DNA from: JAQGMV01 sp035626595
GTDB taxonomy: Bacteria; Pseudomonadota; Gammaproteobacteria; Burkholderiales; SG8-41
Assembly (NCBI GenBank): GCA_035626595.1
Contig: DASPNJ010000101.1
Location: forward strand, 9,386-73,385
Direction of reading: 5' to 3'
DNA length: 64,000 bases
The notes beneath the pieces were generated by a model, which did no database searches, was not told the origin of the DNA, and was given only the letters and a program-made list of their open reading frames with translations. Position 1 is the stretch's first letter, and every line of letters starts with the position of its first letter. Of the stretch, positions 23,561-31,846 are shown piece after piece. A program made the position numbers and the translations under genes.

Positions 23561-24709
23561 TCACTGCGTAACCGCCGGCCAGGTCACGTCTTTATGCTGG
23601 ATGCCAAGATAGATCGGCGCGGTGCGTTCGAGGTGAATGTTTATCTTTGCGTTATAGACGGTGTGGCTCAGGCCGTGCTTGTCGGTCACGTTGAAGGCCA
23701 CCGTCTCGAAACCGCCGGCCGGCGTGCTCGCTCCGGTCAGATAGCAGCGTATCGTCCGGATGTGATCACCGGCTACGCTGAGGCCGCTCAGGTGGTCGAG
23801 AGACTCGGCTGTCACGTCGACGAATCCGGGGGTTTCGAGTCTGTCCTGCCCGGACTGTCCGGCGACGTCGAACTTCCCCAGCACGATCTGCCCGGCCTCG
23901 GCGCTTGAAAGCATGCGCGCAAGCTCCACCGTTACAGGTCCGACGATGTAGCCGAACGTCGTCGGATTCAGGGCCTCGACCTGGTAGAACTCATAGTGCT
24001 CACCGACGTGAAACGCGGCGCGTAGCCGTGGCACTGGAAACGTGCCGGCCTTTGCATGCGCCACCGCGTTGTCCGCCAGCATCAGCATCATCAGCTTGTA
24101 CAGCGCGACGTTGGCGTCACGTGTACGGGCTCGATTCCAGATATAGAAGCCGTCCCCTGTGGTCGTGCGCGCAAAGTTGATCTGGATATCCTTCGAGGCA
24201 AGTTGGCTGTAGGCCGAGTTGACCGAATAACTGAGGCTGTTCAGCATCGCCACCTGCTCCAAAGGTGTACGGAGCGAGAACCCGACGATATCGAGCAAGA
24301 CGACAGCCCGCTCGTGCACGAGTGTCACGCCGTAGCGCGTGACCAGGCTGCTCAGGAGCTCGACCGGAACCTGCTCTTCGTCGGACATCGCAATGCGAAT
24401 GACCTCGGCGCGCGATCCCAGGGCGCGGCACGTCGCGTCGAACGTGCCGGCGCTCACGTGCTTCGGGCCGGCCAGCAGTGCGTTCATCGAGCCGCTGTCG
24501 GTGGCTTCGAGCAGCGAGTAGTGCGGAATCGCCAGAAACCGCAGCTCGCCGTGCGCATGGGTCCACACGAGGAGAATCTTCTCGCCGAGGTGCCAGCTGT
24601 CGAACAAGGCCTGGTCAACCGATGACAGCGTCTCGCGCATGCGCGGCGAAACCGGCGCGGTGATGCCGGCCATGCTCGTCAGGATGTCCAGCCAGGTCGA
24701 GCGCTTCAT
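23561..24709 (-). CDS. Class III nucleotidyl cyclase-like protein
   Basis: A 382-residue protein of no common annotated family. Residues about 135-290 look like a class III adenylate/guanylate cyclase core: AVVLLDIVGFSLRTPLEQVA supplies the first metal Asp, TTTGDGFYIWN the second, and LRAAFHVGEHYEF resembles the following strand. The 130-residue N-terminus (LGEKILLVWTHAHGELRFLA, LLEATDSGSMNALLAG) may be a sensor. No membrane segment was seen. The downstream threonine-synthase-like gene starts 26 nt later. Enzymatic activity depends on purine-specifying residues that I could not place, so it could be a degenerate binding domain. Confidence 0.65.
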   Translation of the reverse strand: MKRSTWLDILTSMAGITAPVSPRMRETLSSVDQALFDSWHLGEKILLVWTHAHGELRFLAIPHYSLLEATDSGSMNALLAGPKHVSAGTFDATCRALGSRAEVIRIAMSDEEQVPVELLSSLVTRYGVTLVHERAVVLLDIVGFSLRTPLEQVAMLNSLSYSVNSAYSQLASKDIQINFARTTTGDGFYIWNRARTRDANVALYKLMMLMLADNAVAHAKAGTFPVPRLRAAFHVGEHYEFYQVEALNPTTFGYIVGPVTVELARMLSSAEAGQIVLGKFDVAGQSGQDRLETPGFVDVTAESLDHLSGLSVAGDHIRTIRCYLTGASTPAGGFETVAFNVTDKHGLSHTVYNAKINIHLERTAPIYLGIQHKDVTWPAVTQ

Positions 24710-24961
24710 GCGGCGTGTCTGTGCACGAACGCGAGCGTGAGCTTGAAGCCACGCCTGGATGCTCCCATCGGCATAGCTCGCCTAGCCCTCATCGATGCTG
24801 CTCCACCTTACTGAGAACTCAATCTTGTGCAACGACGGGCTACATCGCAACCGGCAGTCCATATCGTGTTCGGCCGCGCACCCGGAGGCCACGCCTCGCG
24901 TGTAATCGCGTATCGCCGCGCGTCGCAACGGCGTGTCGTGAGTCAATCTGCGGCGGCGGGG

Positions 24962-25034
24962 GAATACAGCGGGTCGGGGGGAATACAGCGGGTCGAAGGG
25001 AATACAGCGGGTCGGGGGGAATACAGCGGGTCGG
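24962..25034. repeat. 19-bp tandem repeat, four units
   Basis: The unit GAATACAGCGGGTCGGGGG starts at 24962, 24981, 25000 and 25019; the last unit is 16 bp and runs into ACTACAGC. Unit 2 differs by GAAGG for GGGGG. There are no spacers, so this is not a CRISPR. It could be a slippage tract or a multi-site protein-binding array. Confidence 0.9.
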
Positions 25035-25043
25035 ACTACAGCA

Positions 25044-25093
25044 CTAGAACGTCTGCACCTCAATTCCCGCGGCTTTAACGACGTTGCCCCAAA
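25044..25093 (-). pseudogene. 3' remnant of a Bug/TctC receptor gene
   Basis: The minus strand reads WGNVVKAAGIEVQTF and a stop, close to the C-terminus WGKVVKAANIQVQTF of the intact receptor at 31843. Upstream the similarity ends at once, so only about 16 codons remain. It shows that a fifth receptor gene once stood next to the ICL-family operon. Confidence 0.7.
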
Positions 25094-25167
25094 TCCCGGC
25101 ACACCAGCTTAAGGCAAGGGTCGGCGGGTTCGGTAACCAGCGACCAGGGGTCGCGGAGCTGAAACTG

Positions 25168-25188
25168 AAGGCCTCGCCGACAGGCCTT
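25168..25188 (-). terminator. Hairpin behind the dioxygenase/aldolase operon
   Basis: A perfect 7-bp inverted repeat, AAGGCCT-N7-AGGCCTT, begins 4 nt after the ICL-family stop codon on the minus strand. No strong T-run follows, so factor-independent termination is uncertain. Confidence 0.45.
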
Positions 25189-25192
25189 AGCA

Positions 25193-26074
25193 TCAGCCCG
25201 ATTGTTCAGCGTTCGGCGCCGCGTATCGCTTGCCAAGCATCAACATCTGCGGCGTCTGGACCAGATCATTTATAGTCTGCAGGTCATACATTGATTCGCG
25301 CCAAGGCGCTGTAGTGCCGTGAAGCTTGAGCGCCTCGAAGTAGCGCCCGAGAGTATGTGCAAGCGCCCGAACAGTGCCGCCGGGGAAGATCGCAATAGAG
25401 AAACCGAGCGCCTGAAGTTGCGAAGCGTCCTTAATTGGCGTCTTGCCACCTTCGACCATATTCGCGAGCAATGGCACGCGGCCTCGAAACCGCGAAGTTA
25501 TTTCTTGGAGCTCGGTGTCACTTCGAGGTGCTTCCACGAAAAGAATGTCTGCGCCGGCATCGAAGTAAGCCTCCGCACGTTCTAATGCACGCTCTAAACC
25601 TTCGACGGCTATCGCATCTGTCCGAGCGATGATCATGCAGTCGGGACCCGCTCGCGCATCCAGCGCCGCTTTGATCTTACCGACCATCTCGCCACAGGGC
25701 ACGAGCGCCTTATCGGCCAGGTGTCCGCACCGCTTAGGAAGCGTCTGGTCTTCCAGCTGAATGGCTTGCGCACCATGGCGGGAAATCAGTCGCACCACGC
25801 GCTGAACATTGAGCGCATTGCCGAATCCGGTATCTGCATCCACGATCAGGGGGATCGAAGTGCGCTCGGCAATCACAGCAACCGTATCGACGACTTCCGA
25901 CATGCTTATCAGGCCTATATCGGGCCTTCCGAACCGCGTATAGGCTAGCGCTGCACCGGACAGATAAGCGGCTGCGAAACCTGCCCGCTCGATGAGCAGG
26001 GCACTTAAGGCATCGTAGCAGCCCGGTGCCACCACGATCTCACCGGAGGTTACATGCGAGCGTAGCATCGACAT
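25193..26074 (-). CDS. Isocitrate lyase/PEP-mutase superfamily protein
   Basis: A 293-residue TIM-barrel lyase. VVAPGCYDALSALLIERAGF opens the fold. VDADTGFGN near 78 binds Mg, LEDQTLPKRCGHLADK near 107 carries the catalytic KRCGH loop, and IIARTDAIAVEGLERALERA follows. Relatives include methylisocitrate lyase, carboxyphosphonoenolpyruvate mutase, oxaloacetate decarboxylase and 2,3-dimethylmalate lyase; which applies is open. Start ATG 26074 is chosen, but GTG 26086 overlaps the dioxygenase stop as GTGA and is also plausible. It is the last gene of the minus operon beginning at 28866. A broken paralogue fragment lies at 10252-10334. Confidence 0.87.
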   Translation of the reverse strand: MSMLRSHVTSGEIVVAPGCYDALSALLIERAGFAAAYLSGAALAYTRFGRPDIGLISMSEVVDTVAVIAERTSIPLIVDADTGFGNALNVQRVVRLISRHGAQAIQLEDQTLPKRCGHLADKALVPCGEMVGKIKAALDARAGPDCMIIARTDAIAVEGLERALERAEAYFDAGADILFVEAPRSDTELQEITSRFRGRVPLLANMVEGGKTPIKDASQLQALGFSIAIFPGGTVRALAHTLGRYFEALKLHGTTAPWRESMYDLQTINDLVQTPQMLMLGKRYAAPNAEQSG

Positions 26075-26082
26075 TGGTGAGC

Positions 26083-27195
26083 TCACTGGACCGCGGCCGC
26101 CGATGCGGGGACGCTATGCGCGACCTTCATGCCGAGGTCGGCGGCTTGGCGCGTATCGAAATCAATGCAAGCGCGATCGTAGTAGTGACCGAAGATGCCG
26201 CCCCTGACCGCACCCGGTTCCACCGAACGGTATTGCACGCGCCAGCTCTCCGGAAGGCGAACGCTGTCAGGCGTAGCTAACCAGAGCCTGAATAGCAGGC
26301 GACGTTTCTCCGGCTCCTCATGATCGACAAAATCGGTGCGTGCGTGGAGGTTCACGTGACTGTTCAGGAGCTGGACATCGCCGGGCTTCAGAAACATCGT
26401 GTACATCAGATCTGGCCGGCGTAGCAGTTCATCGAACTGCAGAAGCGCTTGCTGCTGGCGCTCACGTATTCGGGGTACGCCTTCCAGCTTTTGAGCGGCG
26501 GTCACGCGGTTACGGTTCCAGCGGCTGAAAATCCGTCCGTTCGCGAAATCGAAAATCGGATGCGGATAGGACGCGGCTTCATCCGCAGCTTGCTCGCCTT
26601 GTCGGCTGAAGTGAACCGGTTCGTGGAGCAACTCCACGAGGTTAGGGAATGTATCGCGCATAACGGCGTATGCGGCGACCGAGCTCGTCACCATGCTCAT
26701 GCCGCCTGAGACTGCCTGGTTGTAGCAGCTGAGCGCCACGACGTCGGCAGAGTCTGTATGAAAGTCAAGCTCGGCGTTGGACGAATACCCTCGCCCAGTG
26801 GAGCTGCGGTAGTCAGTACCGACATTGCGCACAGCGGACATGTACTGGCTCGCTTTGCCTTGGGGTCGAGGAACGCCCATGTATAGGCCAAGCGCCCAGC
26901 TCATGACCTTGAATTCGTCCTCGGTTAAGTCCTCCCGGGGCAAGCCGCGGATCAATGCGACACCCCTGCCCGTTTTTGCCTCCTCTAAGGCTGCCCTGAT
27001 CACTGGCAACACCGGCTCGAAGTCGAAGTCGCTGCGACGGTAGTCGAACAGATCCCTGGCTGGATCGAACGCCCTTCGTACGCTTTGCTCCAGATGCCGC
27101 CGCCCCTTGTCATCGATTGAAAAAATCCAGCGTTGGTCCGTCTGCAGATCGGCGGACCTCCACGCAGCCGCGCCCTGCGTTGCTTCAAAGGTCAT
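26083..27195 (-). CDS. TauD/TfdA-like Fe(II) dioxygenase, long form
   Basis: A 370-residue non-heme iron oxygenase behind GGAG. The iron-binding triad is visible as ELDFHTDSAD near 143 (His-x-Asp) and a distal His in LLNSHVNLHARTDF near 285. A basic stretch (EKRRLLFRLWL) should hold the 2-oxoglutarate Arg. The family hydroxylates substrates with O2 and 2-oxoglutarate, often freeing sulfite, an amine or an aldehyde. It ends where the lyase gene starts and follows the aldolase gene by 28 nt. A pathway with two oxygenases and two C-C lyases is implied. The substrate is unknown. Confidence 0.87.
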   Translation of the reverse strand: MTFEATQGAAAWRSADLQTDQRWIFSIDDKGRRHLEQSVRRAFDPARDLFDYRRSDFDFEPVLPVIRAALEEAKTGRGVALIRGLPREDLTEDEFKVMSWALGLYMGVPRPQGKASQYMSAVRNVGTDYRSSTGRGYSSNAELDFHTDSADVVALSCYNQAVSGGMSMVTSSVAAYAVMRDTFPNLVELLHEPVHFSRQGEQAADEAASYPHPIFDFANGRIFSRWNRNRVTAAQKLEGVPRIRERQQQALLQFDELLRRPDLMYTMFLKPGDVQLLNSHVNLHARTDFVDHEEPEKRRLLFRLWLATPDSVRLPESWRVQYRSVEPGAVRGGIFGHYYDRACIDFDTRQAADLGMKVAHSVPASAAAVQ

Positions 27196-27223
27196 TTCAG
27201 AACTCCTATGTTGCAGCGGTTGT

Positions 27224-27997
27224 TTATCTGGCAGGCGTATGCGGAAAGGTCTGCGCCAGGAGCTCCGCGGCCGCCTTTACCATCAGCTTCGCCGCGTAGC
27301 CCACTGAAACGAGGCTATAGCCCTTGGCGATGGCAGCGCGGGCGACTTCCATGGTGCCCGCATACGTTCCCGCTACGATCGAATGCTCGCGCGCGATGGC
27401 GATCGACGATTCCATGGCTTCGATGACGCGAGGGTCGGTGGCGACATATGTCGGCTGGCCACCATGGTCGATGGTGAGGTCGTTAGGGCCGACATAGAGC
27501 ATGTCGAGGCCGGGTGTCGCGGCGATCTCTCGCATGTTGCGCACGCCCTTCACGGTCTCGATGAGGGCGACCGTAAGGATGTTCTCTCGATAGGATTTGA
27601 AGTAGTCCGCACCGCCGTATAGGAGCCCGCGCGTAGGGCCCCAGCTCCGGCGTCCTTCGGGCGCATAGCGGCACGCGGCCACGAAACGCTTGCAGTCCTC
27701 CGCCGTTTCGATCTGGGGACAGATGACCCCGTAAGCACCCGCGTCCAGCACGAAACCGATCTCGGCGGGATCGTTCTGCGTAACGCGCACCAGCGGCACA
27801 CCGTCTCCCAGCGAAAGCGTCTGCAGCACGTGCACGCCGGTCGCGCGATCGATGAGGCTGTGCTGAAGGTCGAGCACGAATGCGTCGTACGGAAGTCGCG
27901 CTAGCGCTTCGACCGAGACGGTCCAGCCAAGGTCGATCCATAGACAGGACGCGACCTTGCCCTGAGCCCACAGTTGCCGCAGTTTATTTGCGCGCAT
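27224..27997 (-). CDS. HpcH/HpaI-family class II aldolase
   Basis: A 257-residue aldolase starting MRANKLRQLWAQGKVASCLW, after a G-rich site. FVLDLQHSLID near 40, RVTQNDPAEIGFVLDAGAYG near 72, GVICPQIETAEDCKRFV near 90, ALIETVKGVRNMREIA near 145 (metal Glu) and DMLYVGPNDLT near 165 match HpaI/YfaU-type metal-dependent aldolases that cleave 4-hydroxy-2-oxo acids to pyruvate and an aldehyde. It is flanked by two 2-oxoglutarate dioxygenases, which could hydroxylate a substrate ahead of aldol cleavage. That order is inferred. Confidence 0.9.
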   Translation of the reverse strand: MRANKLRQLWAQGKVASCLWIDLGWTVSVEALARLPYDAFVLDLQHSLIDRATGVHVLQTLSLGDGVPLVRVTQNDPAEIGFVLDAGAYGVICPQIETAEDCKRFVAACRYAPEGRRSWGPTRGLLYGGADYFKSYRENILTVALIETVKGVRNMREIAATPGLDMLYVGPNDLTIDHGGQPTYVATDPRVIEAMESSIAIAREHSIVAGTYAGTMEVARAAIAKGYSLVSVGYAAKLMVKAAAELLAQTFPHTPAR

Positions 27998-28011
27998 TGC
28001 TGTCGCCCCCC

Positions 28012-28866
28012 TCAATGCGCTGTGGCCGCCGAGCTGCCGATGCCTTCGCAGATCGTCGTGCGCAGGAACCTCCGGAGCTGGTCCTTCGGATAGTCGGGCC
28101 GCCCCGAATGCCACGCGGAGCGGTTCTCCCACATGATCGTATCGCCCGCGCGCCACTCCTGCTCCCACTGGAATTCTTCGCGGATGCACCAGGCGAAGAT
28201 CTCTTCCAGCAACGCCTCGCTGTCCGAATCCGACATGTCCGCGATACGAACAGTGTGATGCGGATTCACGAAGACCGATTTGCGCCCGGTCTGGGGATGA
28301 ACACGGATCACCGGATGCATAACGTCGTTCATGCGCCTGAGATCCTCGCCGGAGACGATGCCCTGCGTGTGCTGCTTACGCCCGCGCAATCGAAAGATCG
28401 CCGATTTGCCATCCACTCGCTTCTTCAGATCAGCCGGCATGGTCTCGTACGCGAGATACATGTTCGCGAATATCGTGTTGCCGCCACGATCAGGTACCGC
28501 GATGGCGTGGAGCACCGTCGCTTTCGGCGGCACCGCCTCGAAAGTTCCGTCAGAGTGCCACCCCACGCCGCGCTCGGCCCCCACTCGGTCGTAATTACCG
28601 CGCTCGTCCTGATTCGTCATGATGACGACCTCCGGCACCTCCGGGTCGCGGTAGTTCTTCGCGACGTGCTCGCGAAGCGGCCCGAACTGGCGTGCGAAAT
28701 CGCGAAGCTGCGCGATACTCATCGAGCAGTCGCGAAAACGCAGCACCAAATGGTCCAGGAACGCCTGCTCTATCTCGCGGATTTCCGAGGGGTTCAGCGG
28801 GGCAAGAGGATTAGCCCCGAGGACTTCTGCGCCGCACGCCCTTCCGAGTTTCCTGATCTCAAGCAT
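28012..28866 (-). CDS. TauD/TfdA-family 2-oxoglutarate dioxygenase
   Basis: A 284-residue enzyme with start ATG 28866 after GGAGGGTGTG. The triad is GVGWHSDGTFE near 105 (His, Asp) and MWENRSAWHSGR near 250 (distal His). The 2-oxoglutarate-binding Arg is probably in QLRRFLRTTICEG near 270. VFVNPHHTVRIADM lies near 200. The length and motif order match TauD, TfdA and TdcA-like oxygenases. It is the first gene of an operon that continues to 25193, and a LysR-type box sits at 28926-28940 just upstream. Sulfonate, phenoxy acid or carnitine-like substrates are all possible. Confidence 0.9.
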   Translation of the reverse strand: MLEIRKLGRACGAEVLGANPLAPLNPSEIREIEQAFLDHLVLRFRDCSMSIAQLRDFARQFGPLREHVAKNYRDPEVPEVVIMTNQDERGNYDRVGAERGVGWHSDGTFEAVPPKATVLHAIAVPDRGGNTIFANMYLAYETMPADLKKRVDGKSAIFRLRGRKQHTQGIVSGEDLRRMNDVMHPVIRVHPQTGRKSVFVNPHHTVRIADMSDSDSEALLEEIFAWCIREEFQWEQEWRAGDTIMWENRSAWHSGRPDYPKDQLRRFLRTTICEGIGSSAATAH

Positions 28867-28925
28867 CACACCCTCCGGCAAGCTATCGGTGGCGGATGCT
28901 AGCAGCGGGCGAGACGTGCCAGGAA

Positions 28926-28940
28926 ATACGTCTTATGTAT
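28926..28940. promoter_or_regulatory. LysR-type operator box, copy 1
   Basis: ATACGTCTTATGTAT, 60 nt before the dioxygenase start. It is the exact reverse complement of the box at 29984-29998 and fits ATAC-N7-GTAT and T-N11-A. It lies just beyond the LysR gene's stop, upstream of the operon to be controlled. Confidence 0.75.
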
Positions 28941-28968
28941 GGACGCTATATGACAGCGCTATGCCGCG

Positions 28969-29943
28969 TCACGTGAGACTCGGAATGCCATTAACGGGCA
29001 GCATAGCGCCGGGCCACATGTCGTTCTCGACCAGGGTCGTGAGACTTTCCGGGACGAGACTGGCGACGGCTTCCGCCGCGTGCGAAAGCGCGCTCACGCT
29101 TACCCGCGCAAAGCAGATCCTGCGGCGCAGGTGCGGCTGTGCAATACGCGCCGCAAAGATGCCACCGGCCTCGATTTCCCGGCGGATGCTGGCACCGGAG
29201 AGAATCGTAAAACCGGCACCGCCGAGCGCGATTTCTTTTCTGATCGACACCGAATCGACCTCGGCGGCGACGTCGAGCTTCACACGGCGCGTCCTTGCAA
29301 TGCGCTCGAGCTCCTCGCGAAACGAGTTGGATCGCGCCGAAAGGTACAGCGGCACGCGTGCGAGATCGCCGAACGTGATCTCCCGCAGATCAGGTTTTCC
29401 GAAATGCTTCTTCGCGCGCTGAGCGGTGCCGACCACAAACAGGTCTTCGGAAAACACATTCGTCGTTCGTATCCCCCGCCCTGCCTGTATTGCGTAGGAG
29501 AACGCAAAGTCGAGCGCCTCGGCACGCAAGAGATCGGGGATATCGCCGCTCATTACCTCCCGTACGCGTACGCGCACGCGCGGGTAGCGCTTTGCCGCGA
29601 GCTCAAGTAGCGGCAACGCGAGTGCCGGCCCGATCGTCTGCGAAAGTCCGATCACCACGTTGCCCTGGGGCTCGCCGCGCCCGCTCTCGAGACGTTCGCG
29701 GAGCCGTCGTGCGTTCGCGAGCAGCGCGCGGCCCTCTTCTGCGAGCGTGCGACCGAGCTCCGTGAGACGTACGCCCTGTGGTCCGCGCGTGAAGAGCTCG
29801 GACCCTACTTCCTCCTCCAGGAGACGGATCTGGTGGCTCAGTGCAGGCTGCGCGACGTGCAATTCCGCCGCCGCGCGCGTGACGGAGCCGAGCTCCGCGA
29901 CCGCCACGAAGTAGCGCACGCGTCTAAGGTCGAAGCTGCTCAT
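28969..29943 (-). CDS. LysR-family transcriptional regulator
   Basis: A 324-residue LysR protein. The helix-turn-helix is in RYFVAVAELGSVTRAAAELH and VAQPALSHQIRLLEEEVG (residues about 10-50). The inducer-binding domain follows from about 85 (GNVVIGLSQTIGPALALPLL). The start is ATG 29943; the frame is open to ATG 29973. It is divergent from the Bug gene at 30091 and parallel to the dioxygenase operon. The matched 15-bp boxes on both sides argue that it controls both units and itself. The inducer is probably the imported substrate or an intermediate. Confidence 0.92.
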   Translation of the reverse strand: MSSFDLRRVRYFVAVAELGSVTRAAAELHVAQPALSHQIRLLEEEVGSELFTRGPQGVRLTELGRTLAEEGRALLANARRLRERLESGRGEPQGNVVIGLSQTIGPALALPLLELAAKRYPRVRVRVREVMSGDIPDLLRAEALDFAFSYAIQAGRGIRTTNVFSEDLFVVGTAQRAKKHFGKPDLREITFGDLARVPLYLSARSNSFREELERIARTRRVKLDVAAEVDSVSIRKEIALGGAGFTILSGASIRREIEAGGIFAARIAQPHLRRRICFARVSVSALSHAAEAVASLVPESLTTLVENDMWPGAMLPVNGIPSLT

Positions 29944-29983
29944 ACGGCCACGCTCGAGGTCATACCGTATCAATATGCAGACT

Positions 29984-29998
29984 ATACATAAGACGTAT
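29984..29998. promoter_or_regulatory. LysR-type operator box, copy 2
   Basis: ATACATAAGACGTAT lies between the divergent LysR (29943) and Bug (30091) starts. A shorter ATAC-C-GTAT at 29962-29970 could be a second contact site. It is identical, on the opposite strand, to the box at 28926-28940. Confidence 0.75.
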
Positions 29999-30090
29999 TA
30001 CCCACCGCCTCGCAGCGGCTGCTAGATTCCCAATACCACAAACGCGGCCCGCCGGATGCACGCTATCGGGTCGAATTCCGAGGAGATGCT

Positions 30091-31086
30091 ATGCACGAAG
30101 TCCGTCGCGCGCACGCCGGCGCGCGTTTCGCAGGTACGGTCGTGATCGTTACATTGGCGCTCATCGCGCCAGTCTCTCAAGCCGCGATGTACCCTGAGCG
30201 GCCCATTCGGTTGGTCGTGCCTTTCAACGCTGGATCCAACATCGACGGCACGGCGCGTCAAGTGGCTCCGCGCATCTCAGAGCATCTCGGGCAGCAGGTC
30301 GTGATCGATAACCGCGGCGGCGCGAGTGGAACGATTGGCGCCACCCTCGTCGCGAAGTCTCAGCCCGACGGCTACACGATTCTGATGGGCAACGCGCCTA
30401 CGCATGGCATCGCCCCGAATCTTTACAAGAAGCTGCCCTACGATGCAGTACGAGACTTCAGCCCAATTGCCCGCATCGCCACTTCGCCGTACGTGCTCGC
30501 GGTGAGCGCGGCGGTGCCGGTGAAATCCGTGAAAGAGCTCGTCGCCTACGCCAAAGGCAAACCGGGCCAGTTGAACTATGCCTCGACGGGCAACGGCACG
30601 GGCGTGCATCTCGCAGGCGTTTTCTTCAACAACAAAGCGGGCCTCGATATCAAGCACGTCCCGTACAACAATATAGGCCAGATGTTGGGCGATATCTCGA
30701 GCGGCACGATCACGCTCATCTTCTATCCGTACCAACCGCTTACGCCAGTGATCCAGACTGGCAAGGTGCGGCTGCTCGCGACCACCGGCGCAAAACGGAC
30801 CTCCTCTCTCTCGACGTTGCCAACGATGATTGAGTCGGGCATCCCCGGTTTCGATTTAGGCGCGTGGCACGGTTTCTACGCGCCGGCCGGCACGCCGAAG
30901 CCCGTAGTAAGCGTGCTTTACACGGCGATTCGCAAAGCGATGAGTGACTCCAAATTGGTCGCGAGCCTTGCGGCGTCGGGCGCGGACGTCGATCTCGCCG
31001 ATCCCGTCGAATTCGCAGCCTTCACGCGTAAACAGACCGAGCGCTACCGAGAGCTGATCCAGCTCTCTGGCGCAAGGGCGGACTGA
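30091..31086 (+). CDS. Bug/TctC-family receptor of the LysR-controlled cluster
   Basis: A 331-residue periplasmic receptor behind GAGGAGATGCT. The signal peptide runs to about residue 32 (LALIAPVSQAA). MYPERPIRLVVPFNAGSNID opens the mature protein. Other family marks are DNRGGASGTIGA, QPDGYTILMGN, QLNYASTGNGTG, HVPYNN and FYAPAGTPKPV. Divergent from LysR with an operator between, it probably brings in the substrate of the dioxygenase/aldolase operon. No TctAB permease is present. A cupin-like gene follows after 4 nt. Confidence 0.92.
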   Translation: MHEVRRAHAGARFAGTVVIVTLALIAPVSQAAMYPERPIRLVVPFNAGSNIDGTARQVAPRISEHLGQQVVIDNRGGASGTIGATLVAKSQPDGYTILMGNAPTHGIAPNLYKKLPYDAVRDFSPIARIATSPYVLAVSAAVPVKSVKELVAYAKGKPGQLNYASTGNGTGVHLAGVFFNNKAGLDIKHVPYNNIGQMLGDISSGTITLIFYPYQPLTPVIQTGKVRLLATTGAKRTSSLSTLPTMIESGIPGFDLGAWHGFYAPAGTPKPVVSVLYTAIRKAMSDSKLVASLAASGADVDLADPVEFAAFTRKQTERYRELIQLSGARAD

Positions 31087-31090
31087 GGCC

Positions 31091-31846
31091 ATGGGGACCG
31101 CCGTGCCGCAGATCGCTGCGTACAGCACCGCCAGCGCCGGACGTAAGCAGCGCAGCGTGCCGGGCGGGTTGGCCTGGCGCACCGATTTTTTCACGCCAAC
31201 CGAGGGCCTCGAGAATGCCCCTATGGCGTTTCTTTCCGAAAGCACCAGCGGACGCGTGATCCGGACCCACTATCACGCCCTCGATCAATTTCACGTGGTC
31301 GTGAGCGGCGGCGGAACTCTCGGCAGACGCGCGCTCGGACTCAACATGGTCCACTTCGCACGCGCATATACGCCGTACGGCCCGATGACCGCGGGAGCGC
31401 ACGGCCTCGGATTCATCTCGCTCTATGCGCGGCGCGACCCCGGCGCACACTACCTCCCGGAGCACACCAACGCACTGAAGTCGATGGTTGGCCGCAAGCC
31501 TGGGCAGGTCTCGGAAATGCCGATCTTTGGGCAGACGTTACAGACTCATGTGCACGCGTTCGAGCGCATTCACGATGATATGGGACTTGCGGCGTACTCG
31601 ATATCGCTCCCAGCGGGTGCGCGCGCGCTCGCGCCTGATGCCTCAGCGAGCGGCGGTCAATACATCGTGGTGACAGGCGGGGCGCTCATGCATGACGACT
31701 CCGAGTACAGAGCGCTCGCTCTCGTATTCGCGCCGCCGGAGGACCCGCCGTTCGAGCTCATCGCAGGCGCCAGCGGCTTGCAGGTGCTCGTGCTGCACTT
31801 CCCTCATCAGGAGACCGCACGCACGCAGATCGGACTGGCGCTTTAG
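31091..31846 (+). CDS. Cupin-like protein of unknown function
   Basis: A 251-residue protein with a probable bicupin layout. The first barrel carries VIRTHYHALDQFHVVVSGGG near 55-75, which has His residues where cupins bind metal. The second half (residues about 160-245, QYIVVTGGALMHDDSEY, LQVLVLHFP) lacks an obvious His cluster. No signal peptide is seen. It starts 4 nt after the Bug receptor and so belongs to the same LysR-controlled transcript. A role as isomerase, dioxygenase or substrate sensor is possible; nothing decides. Its stop overlaps that of the convergent Bug gene. Confidence 0.65.
   Translation: MGTAVPQIAAYSTASAGRKQRSVPGGLAWRTDFFTPTEGLENAPMAFLSESTSGRVIRTHYHALDQFHVVVSGGGTLGRRALGLNMVHFARAYTPYGPMTAGAHGLGFISLYARRDPGAHYLPEHTNALKSMVGRKPGQVSEMPIFGQTLQTHVHAFERIHDDMGLAAYSISLPAGARALAPDASASGGQYIVVTGGALMHDDSEYRALALVFAPPEDPPFELIAGASGLQVLVLHFPHQETARTQIGLAL

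Larger units (their letters stand above)
24710..25192. other. 483-bp gene-poor interval with repeats and gene debris
   Basis: No convincing gene. It contains a 19-bp tandem repeat, the 3' end of a lost Bug receptor gene and a hairpin behind the ICL-family gene, all listed separately. The left 250 bp should hold the promoter of the cyclase-like gene, but no clear -35/-10 pair was found. Confidence 0.7.

Noticed and set aside
24962..25034. Possible CRISPR array
   Set aside because: Units are 19 bp and contiguous with no spacers, and no cas genes are nearby.
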